From contig CAZNNT010000028.1 of NCBI GenBank assembly GCA_964574495.1, positions 1 through 8,259 of the forward strand: 8,259 bases of DNA. Direction: 5' to 3'. The DNA comes from HO2-45-28 sp964574495 (GTDB lineage: Bacteria; Patescibacteriota; Minisyncoccia; HO2-45-28). Below, piece after piece: positions 4,478 to 8,259 of this stretch; position 1 is the stretch's first letter, and each line of letters begins with the position of its first letter. Below the pieces are notes generated by a model. The model made no database searches. It was given only the letters and a program-made list of their open reading frames with translations, and had not been told where the DNA came from. Made by a program: the position numbers and the translations under genes.

Positions 4478-6115
4478 TTACATCTCCATTCCGGAAGGAG
4501 GCATATGAGAGGCCTCTTTCTTTTCCGGTTTTTCGGCCACAACGGCTTCGGTGGTCAAAAACATAGCCGAAGCGGACGCGGCATTTTGCAAAGTTGAACG
4601 AGTTACTTTGGTGGGATCCACTATGCCCATTTCAATCATATCCTCATACGCTCCGGTAGCGGCATTATACCCCTTAGCCCCCCTGAACTTGCGCACGGTT
4701 TCAACCACGACAGAACCGGAAACGCCCGCATTTTCCGCAATATGCCAAAGGGGCTGCGTGATGGCTTTTTTAACTATCTGATAGCCGAGACGCTCATCAT
4801 GGTCGGCGTCGGTTTTTTCCGTTTCGGAAATATTTTTTTCAAGCGCGGCTGACGCCCGAACAAAAGCCACTCCGCCTCCGGGAACAATCCCCTCTTCAAT
4901 CGCGGCTTTGGTAGCCGAAACCGCGTCTTCAATGCGATGCTGTTTTTCTTTTTGTTCCACTTCGGTTGCGGCTCCCACGCGAATCACCGCGACTCCGCCG
5001 GAAAGTTTGGCCAGGCGCTCTTCCAATTTTTCGCGGTCAAATTCGGAATCGGTTTCGCTTATGAGTTTGCGGATTTGAGATATTCTTTTTTCAATATCCG
5101 CTTTTTTGCCCTTGCCGCCGACGATGGTTGTATTTTCCTTAGCCGAAATAACTTTACGGGCAGAACCAAGCATCGCTAAATCCGTATTTTCAAGTTTCAT
5201 TCCGGCCTCTTCAGAAATCACTTTAGCTCCGGTAACCAAAGCGATATCCTCCAACATTTCTTTTCTGCGATCTCCGTAGCCCGGGCCTTTAATAGCCAAT
5301 GAATTAAAAATACCCCGAAGTTTATTTACCACAAGAGTCGCCAGCGCTTCGCCATCAACTTCTTCGGCAATAATAATAAGTTCCTTTTTGCCGGTCTGGG
5401 CCAGTTTTTCCAAAAGAGGCAAAATATCCGAAATCGCCGAAATTTTTCGGTCGGTAATAAGAATTCTGGGGTCTTCATAAACCGCTTCCATCCTTTCGGA
5501 ATTGGTAATCATATAGGGAGAAATGTATCCCTTATCAAATTGCAGGCCTTCAACAATTTCGTGCGAGATGCCGAAGGTCTGCGAGGCCTCAACCGTGACT
5601 ACGCCGTCTTTCCCGACTTTATGGATAACATCAGCTATTTTTTCGCCGATGGCTTCGTCTTTTGCCGAAATGGTCGCGACTTGCGCTATCTCTTCTTTTC
5701 TGGAAATGGGAATGGATATTTTTTTCAATTCCGAAACGACATCCGCGACCGCTTTTTCTATACCAGCTCTTAAACCGATGGGATTCGCGCCCGCGGCCAC
5801 ATTTTTAAGACCCTCGGTAATGATGGCTTGGGCAAGAATCGTGGCAGTAGTAGTGCCGTCGCCCGCGACATCGTTAGTTTTAGTGGCGACTTCTTTTATA
5901 ATCTCGGCTCCGAGATTTTCAACTTTATCTTCCAGCTCAATTTCTTTGGCTATGGTTACGCCGTCATTGGTAATGGTCGGGGAACCAAAGCCCTTATCCA
6001 AAACGACATTGCGTCCTTTCGGACCCAAAGTAACCTTAACCGCGTTAGCCAGCGCGTCCACTCCGCGTTTGAGCGCCTCGCGCGCTTTTTCATTAAATAA
6101 TATTTGTTTTGCCAT
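4478..6115 (-). CDS. groEL: GroEL (Cpn60) group I chaperonin
   Basis: GroEL forms the double-ring ATP-driven folding chamber in the cytoplasm and works with GroES, encoded 35 bases upstream. At 545 residues it is full length. Visible landmarks: VTLGPKGRNVVLDK near the start (28-41), the nucleotide-binding GDGTTT (85-90, Asp86), the apical-domain stretch DKGYISPYM (194-202), GPGYGDRRKEML (277-288), the ATP-hydrolysis aspartate Asp397 in RIEDAVSATKAA, and GIVPGGGVAF (409-418). The C-terminal tail is short and lacks the usual Gly-Gly-Met repeats, ending PPSGMEM. The ATG at 6115 is the family start. It has no Shine-Dalgarno, but shares an identical 18-base context with the groES start. Regulation is through the promoter and CIRCE element upstream of groES. 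Confidence 0.99.
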   Translation of the reverse strand: MAKQILFNEKAREALKRGVDALANAVKVTLGPKGRNVVLDKGFGSPTITNDGVTIAKEIELEDKVENLGAEIIKEVATKTNDVAGDGTTTATILAQAIITEGLKNVAAGANPIGLRAGIEKAVADVVSELKKISIPISRKEEIAQVATISAKDEAIGEKIADVIHKVGKDGVVTVEASQTFGISHEIVEGLQFDKGYISPYMITNSERMEAVYEDPRILITDRKISAISDILPLLEKLAQTGKKELIIIAEEVDGEALATLVVNKLRGIFNSLAIKGPGYGDRRKEMLEDIALVTGAKVISEEAGMKLENTDLAMLGSARKVISAKENTTIVGGKGKKADIEKRISQIRKLISETDSEFDREKLEERLAKLSGGVAVIRVGAATEVEQKEKQHRIEDAVSATKAAIEEGIVPGGGVAFVRASAALEKNISETEKTDADHDERLGYQIVKKAITQPLWHIAENAGVSGSVVVETVRKFRGAKGYNAATGAYEDMIEMGIVDPTKVTRSTLQNAASASAMFLTTEAVVAEKPEKKEASHMPPSGMEM

Positions 6116-6129
6116 ATTTGCTTAAATTT
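6112..6129 (-). repeat. groEL start context, identical to that of groES
   Basis: The 18 bases AAATTTAAGCAAATATGG include the groEL start codon and are repeated exactly at the groES start (6450-6467). No GGAGG-type site is present. The match may be an initiation signal or a relic of copying. Confidence 0.7.
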
Positions 6130-6150
6130 TAGGCGGAAGCCATATTTACA

Positions 6151-6453
6151 TTATCCAATAATCGCGAGCACATCCTCTTCTTTGGCAATAAGATATTCGC
6201 GCCCATCAACTTTTATTTCATTTGGACCGTATTTTGAAAATAAAACTCTCTGGCCCTTTTTAAGACCGACCGGAATTAATTTTCCGTCTTCATCTCTTCG
6301 GCCGTCGCCGACCGCCACCACCCGACCTTGTTCGGGACGTTCTTTTTCGGCGGTGTCGGGAATGATTATTCCTAATTTGCTTTTGCCCTCAAGTTCTCCT
6401 TTGCTCAAGGGCTCCAGAAGAACCCTGTCGCCTAATGGTTTAATTTTGACCAT
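6151..6453 (-). CDS. groES: GroES (Cpn10) co-chaperonin
   Basis: GroES is the heptameric lid of the GroEL chamber. The 100-residue protein shows the family layout: MVKIKPLGDRVLLEPL at the start, the mobile loop at about 18-37 with the hydrophobic GroEL-contact tripeptide in LGIIIPDTA, then QGRVVAVGDGRR (42-53), the KKGQRVLFSKYGPNEIKVDG core (65-84) and EEDVLAIIG at the end. The ATG at 6453 is the first in-frame start after the CIRCE element and gives the standard N-terminus. The leader RNA from the predicted promoter is about 63 bases and has no Shine-Dalgarno. groEL follows after 35 bases, so both are made from one message under heat-shock control. Confidence 0.99.
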   Translation of the reverse strand: MVKIKPLGDRVLLEPLSKGELEGKSKLGIIIPDTAEKERPEQGRVVAVGDGRRDEDGKLIPVGLKKGQRVLFSKYGPNEIKVDGREYLIAKEEDVLAIIG

Positions 6454-6467
6454 ATTTGCTTAAATTT
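6450..6467 (-). repeat. groES start context, identical to that of groEL
   Basis: Partner of 6112-6129: AAATTTAAGCAAATATGG around the groES ATG. The flanking sequence beyond these 18 bases differs. Confidence 0.7.
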
Positions 6468-6479
6468 CTAATTTCCATT

Positions 6480-6506
6480 TTAGCACTCTTGACCAAAGAG
6501 TGCTAA
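6480..6506 (-). promoter_or_regulatory. CIRCE operator (HrcA binding site)
   Basis: TTAGCACTC and GAGTGCTAA are perfect 9-bp inverted repeats around a 9-base spacer, exactly the CIRCE consensus. It begins about ten bases after the predicted transcription start of groESL, where bound HrcA repressor would block expression until heat stress. hrcA itself is not in the window. Confidence 0.97.
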
Positions 6507-6522
6507 TTGATTTATATCCCCT

Positions 6523-6550
6523 ATTGTAGACAAAACAAAACTATTGTCAA
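6523..6550 (-). promoter_or_regulatory. groESL promoter, housekeeping sigma type
   Basis: TTGACA (6550 to 6545), a 16-base spacer, and TACAAT (6528 to 6523) match the sigma-70 consensus at eleven of twelve positions. The -35 lies seven bases after the uvrA stop codon. Transcription should start near 6516, just ahead of CIRCE. Confidence 0.85.
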
Positions 6551-6557
6551 GAGAGGT

Positions 6558-8259
6558 TTAAAGCCATTTGCCGGTATAGGATTTCTTATTCTTTTTCAGG
6601 TCTTCGGGAGTCCCTTCGCCAATAATTTCTCCCCCCATGCCGCCTCCCTCCGGCCCCAAATCAATAATCCAATCGGCGTTTTTTAAAACGTCGGGATTAT
6701 GTTCAATTACTAAAACAGTATTGCCTTTATCAACCAAAGCCGCCAAGACCTTCAAAAGTTTTCGCACGTCTTCAAAATGCAGGCCCGTGGTTGGCTCATC
6801 TAAAATATAAAGTGTCTTTCCGGTTGATTTTCTGGAAAGTTCTGTCGCCAATTTAACTCTTTGCGCCTCTCCTCCGGAAAGATTGGTGGCCGGTTGTCCC
6901 AATTTCATATAAGAAAGTCCGACATCGTCTAGTGTTTCCAATTTTGATTTTATTTGCGGAATATTTTTGAAAAAAATCAGGGCTTCTTCAATGCTCATTG
7001 CCAGAACCTCGGCTATGTTTTTTTCATTGTAACGGATTGATAACGCCTCCTGATTGTATCTGGTGCCCTTGCATTCTTCGCACTCCACGTAAATATCCGG
7101 CAAAAAATGCATTTCAATTTTTTTAACGCCCTGCCCCTCGCACTCTTCGCATCGGCCGCCTTTCACGTTAAAACTGAACCGCCCCGATTTGTAGCCCCTG
7201 GAGCGAGCTTCTCTGGTCTGGGCAAAAATTTCCCGTATAAATGAAAAGACGCCGGTGTAAGTCGCGGGATTAGACCTGGGGGTGCGGCCTATCGGCGACT
7301 GGTCAACCGTAATGACTTTATCTATGTTATGAACGCCTTCTATGGTTTTGTGTTTGCCCGGAGCCGCGCGCGAGCCGTAAAAATGCTGCGACAAAGCCCT
7401 GGCCAAAATATCATTGACTAAAGTTGATTTTCCGGAACCCGAGACCCCCGAAACGCAAACCAAAGCGCCTAAAGGAATTTCAACATCAATATTTTTGAGA
7501 TTGTGTTCCGAAGCCCCGCGAATTTTAAGTTTTTTTAATTTTGAAAATTGTGAATTGGCAATTGAAAATTTGCGATCAAGTATCTCCACCCTTTTGCGCC
7601 CGGCAATATAGTCCCCGGTCAGCGTCTTTGCTTTTTTAAGCCGGTCATAAGTTCCTTCAAAAATAACTTCTCCCCCGTGGCTGCCGGCCCCGGGCCCCAA
7701 ATCAATAATCCAATCGGCGTTTTGCATGGTATGACGGTCGTGCTCAACCACCAAAACCGTGTTGCCCATATCTCGGAGATTTTTAAGCGTGGCAACCAAG
7801 CGGCTGTGGTCGCGCGGGTGCAGGCCGACCGACGGTTCGTCAAGCACATAAACCACCCCCGAAAGCCCCGAGCCGATTTGAGTGGCAAGCCGCACGCGCT
7901 GCGCCTCTCCTCCCGAAAGAGTGACCGAAGACCGGTCAAGCGTTATGTATTCCAGCCCGACATCAATTAAAAAATTAAAGCGTCTTAGTATCTCTTTAAA
8001 TAGCGGCGCGAAAGCATTCTTTTGGCTTTTGGGTAATTCTTTTTGCGATTGCTGTTTGATGAAATCAATTGTTTCGGAAACCGGTAAAGCCGACAATTCG
8101 GATAAATTCTTTCCGCCGACTAAAACCGAAAGGGCTTCCGGCTTGAGACGCGCGCCGGAACAAGCCGGGCAAATTTCCAGGCGCATATAGCGCTCGATTT
8201 CCGCGCGAGTCCATTCGGAATCGGTTTCTTTCCAACGCCGTTCCAGATTGGGTATAACC
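6558..8259 (-). CDS. uvrA: UvrA, excinuclease ABC subunit A (C-terminal ~566 residues)
   Basis: UvrA is the DNA-damage sensor of nucleotide excision repair, a dimeric ABC-type ATPase that loads UvrB. The frame is open at the right edge; the first full codon is at 8258, within the family motif VIPNLERRW. Compared with a usual ~940 residues, roughly the first 370 are missing. Numbering the visible part: CPAC (30-33) of the interrupted zinc module, ABC signature LSGGEAQRVRLA (114-125), Walker B VYVLDEPSVGLHPRD (137-150), second-domain Walker A GVSGSGKST (271-279), the zinc finger CEEC...CEEC (Cys370, 373, 393, 396), second signature LSGGEAQR (460-467) and Walker B LYILDEPTTGLH (483-494). The linker before the second ATPase domain carries a short A/T-rich addition. 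No terminator is seen before the groESL promoter. An internal ATG at 8186 is not the start. Confidence 0.98.
   Translation of the reverse strand, partial: VIPNLERRWKETDSEWTRAEIERYMRLEICPACSGARLKPEALSVLVGGKNLSELSALPVSETIDFIKQQSQKELPKSQKNAFAPLFKEILRRFNFLIDVGLEYITLDRSSVTLSGGEAQRVRLATQIGSGLSGVVYVLDEPSVGLHPRDHSRLVATLKNLRDMGNTVLVVEHDRHTMQNADWIIDLGPGAGSHGGEVIFEGTYDRLKKAKTLTGDYIAGRKRVEILDRKFSIANSQFSKLKKLKIRGASEHNLKNIDVEIPLGALVCVSGVSGSGKSTLVNDILARALSQHFYGSRAAPGKHKTIEGVHNIDKVITVDQSPIGRTPRSNPATYTGVFSFIREIFAQTREARSRGYKSGRFSFNVKGGRCEECEGQGVKKIEMHFLPDIYVECEECKGTRYNQEALSIRYNEKNIAEVLAMSIEEALIFFKNIPQIKSKLETLDDVGLSYMKLGQPATNLSGGEAQRVKLATELSRKSTGKTLYILDEPTTGLHFEDVRKLLKVLAALVDKGNTVLVIEHNPDVLKNADWIIDLGPEGGGMGGEIIGEGTPEDLKKNKKSYTGKWL
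7538..7571 (-). repeat. A/T-rich repeat-like insertion in the UvrA linker
   Basis: The stretch holds two direct copies of TTGAAAATT (plus strand, 7541-7549 and 7562-7570) and an AATTG/CAATT inverted repeat between them. It encodes KFSIANSQFSKL, low-complexity sequence unlike the flanking conserved UvrA, and makes the linker about five residues longer than my recollection of E. coli UvrA. It may be a small repetitive element inserted in frame. Confidence 0.4.

Noticed and set aside
4152..4508. Plus-strand frame spanning copy B and the groEL terminator
   Set aside because: It runs through the leader element and the terminator hairpin and overlaps two minus-strand genes; the peptide has no recognisable feature.
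5523..6125. 200-codon plus-strand frame opposite groEL
   Set aside because: It is antisense to a perfectly conserved groEL reading frame; its low-complexity Ser/Ala/Thr content is the usual by-product of the opposite strand.
7619..7939. 106-codon minus-strand frame inside uvrA
   Set aside because: Alternate frame of conserved UvrA sequence; arginine- and tryptophan-rich by composition only.
1..8259. tRNA or rRNA genes
   Set aside because: No cloverleaf with a T-arm GTTCRAN-type motif and no rRNA-like conserved stretch was seen in the intergenic spaces, all of which are under 300 bases.

Overview
The window is a compact, single-strand gene block: every gene I can support reads leftward (minus strand). 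The proteins are bacterial (UvrA, GroES, GroEL, LemA, HtpX). A run of 10 Ns at 1444-1453 marks a scaffolded, probably metagenome-derived assembly. The short intergenic spaces, small membrane and hypothetical proteins, and the style of HtpX, LemA and UvrA suggest a Candidate Phyla Radiation (Patescibacteria/Parcubacteria-like) genome. That placement is inference; no rRNA or other phylogenetic marker is present.

Layout in the direction of transcription, from high to low coordinates. (1) The C-terminal ~566 residues of UvrA (nucleotide excision repair), open at the right edge. (2) Seven bases after its stop, a consensus-like promoter (TTGACA-16-TACAAT), a perfect CIRCE operator, then groES and groEL, closed by a hairpin terminator: a classic HrcA-type heat-shock operon. 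(3) A ~220-aa HEXXH metallopeptidase-like protein, then lemA. The lemA promoter lies inside the terminator of the gene before it. (4) A CYTH-domain protein with its own strong terminator. (5) A small polytopic membrane protein, broken by the assembly gap and preceded by a possible 9-residue leader peptide. (6) htpX (M48 membrane protease), which overlaps by ATGA with the start of an unknown acidic protein that runs off the left edge.

The quality-control theme is strong: chaperonin, two zinc-protease-like proteins, and the LemA/HtpX pair. lemA and htpX, often neighbours in bacteria, are here separated by two genes.

The most unusual feature is a leader element in three same-orientation copies (4272-4351, 2854-2934, 1859-1948), one upstream of each of three otherwise unrelated genes: the metallopeptidase, the CYTH protein and the membrane protein. 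Two copies are almost identical over ~80 bp. The third is diverged, yet keeps a 10-bp core, a TATA-like box, a pyrimidine-rich loop block and a hairpin whose stem shows compensatory changes. I could not connect it to a known element. Start-site signals also fall into three styles: Shine-Dalgarno-led starts (CYTH, metallopeptidase, leader peptide, left-edge gene), apparently leaderless starts (lemA, htpX), and an identical A/T-rich start context shared by groES and groEL.
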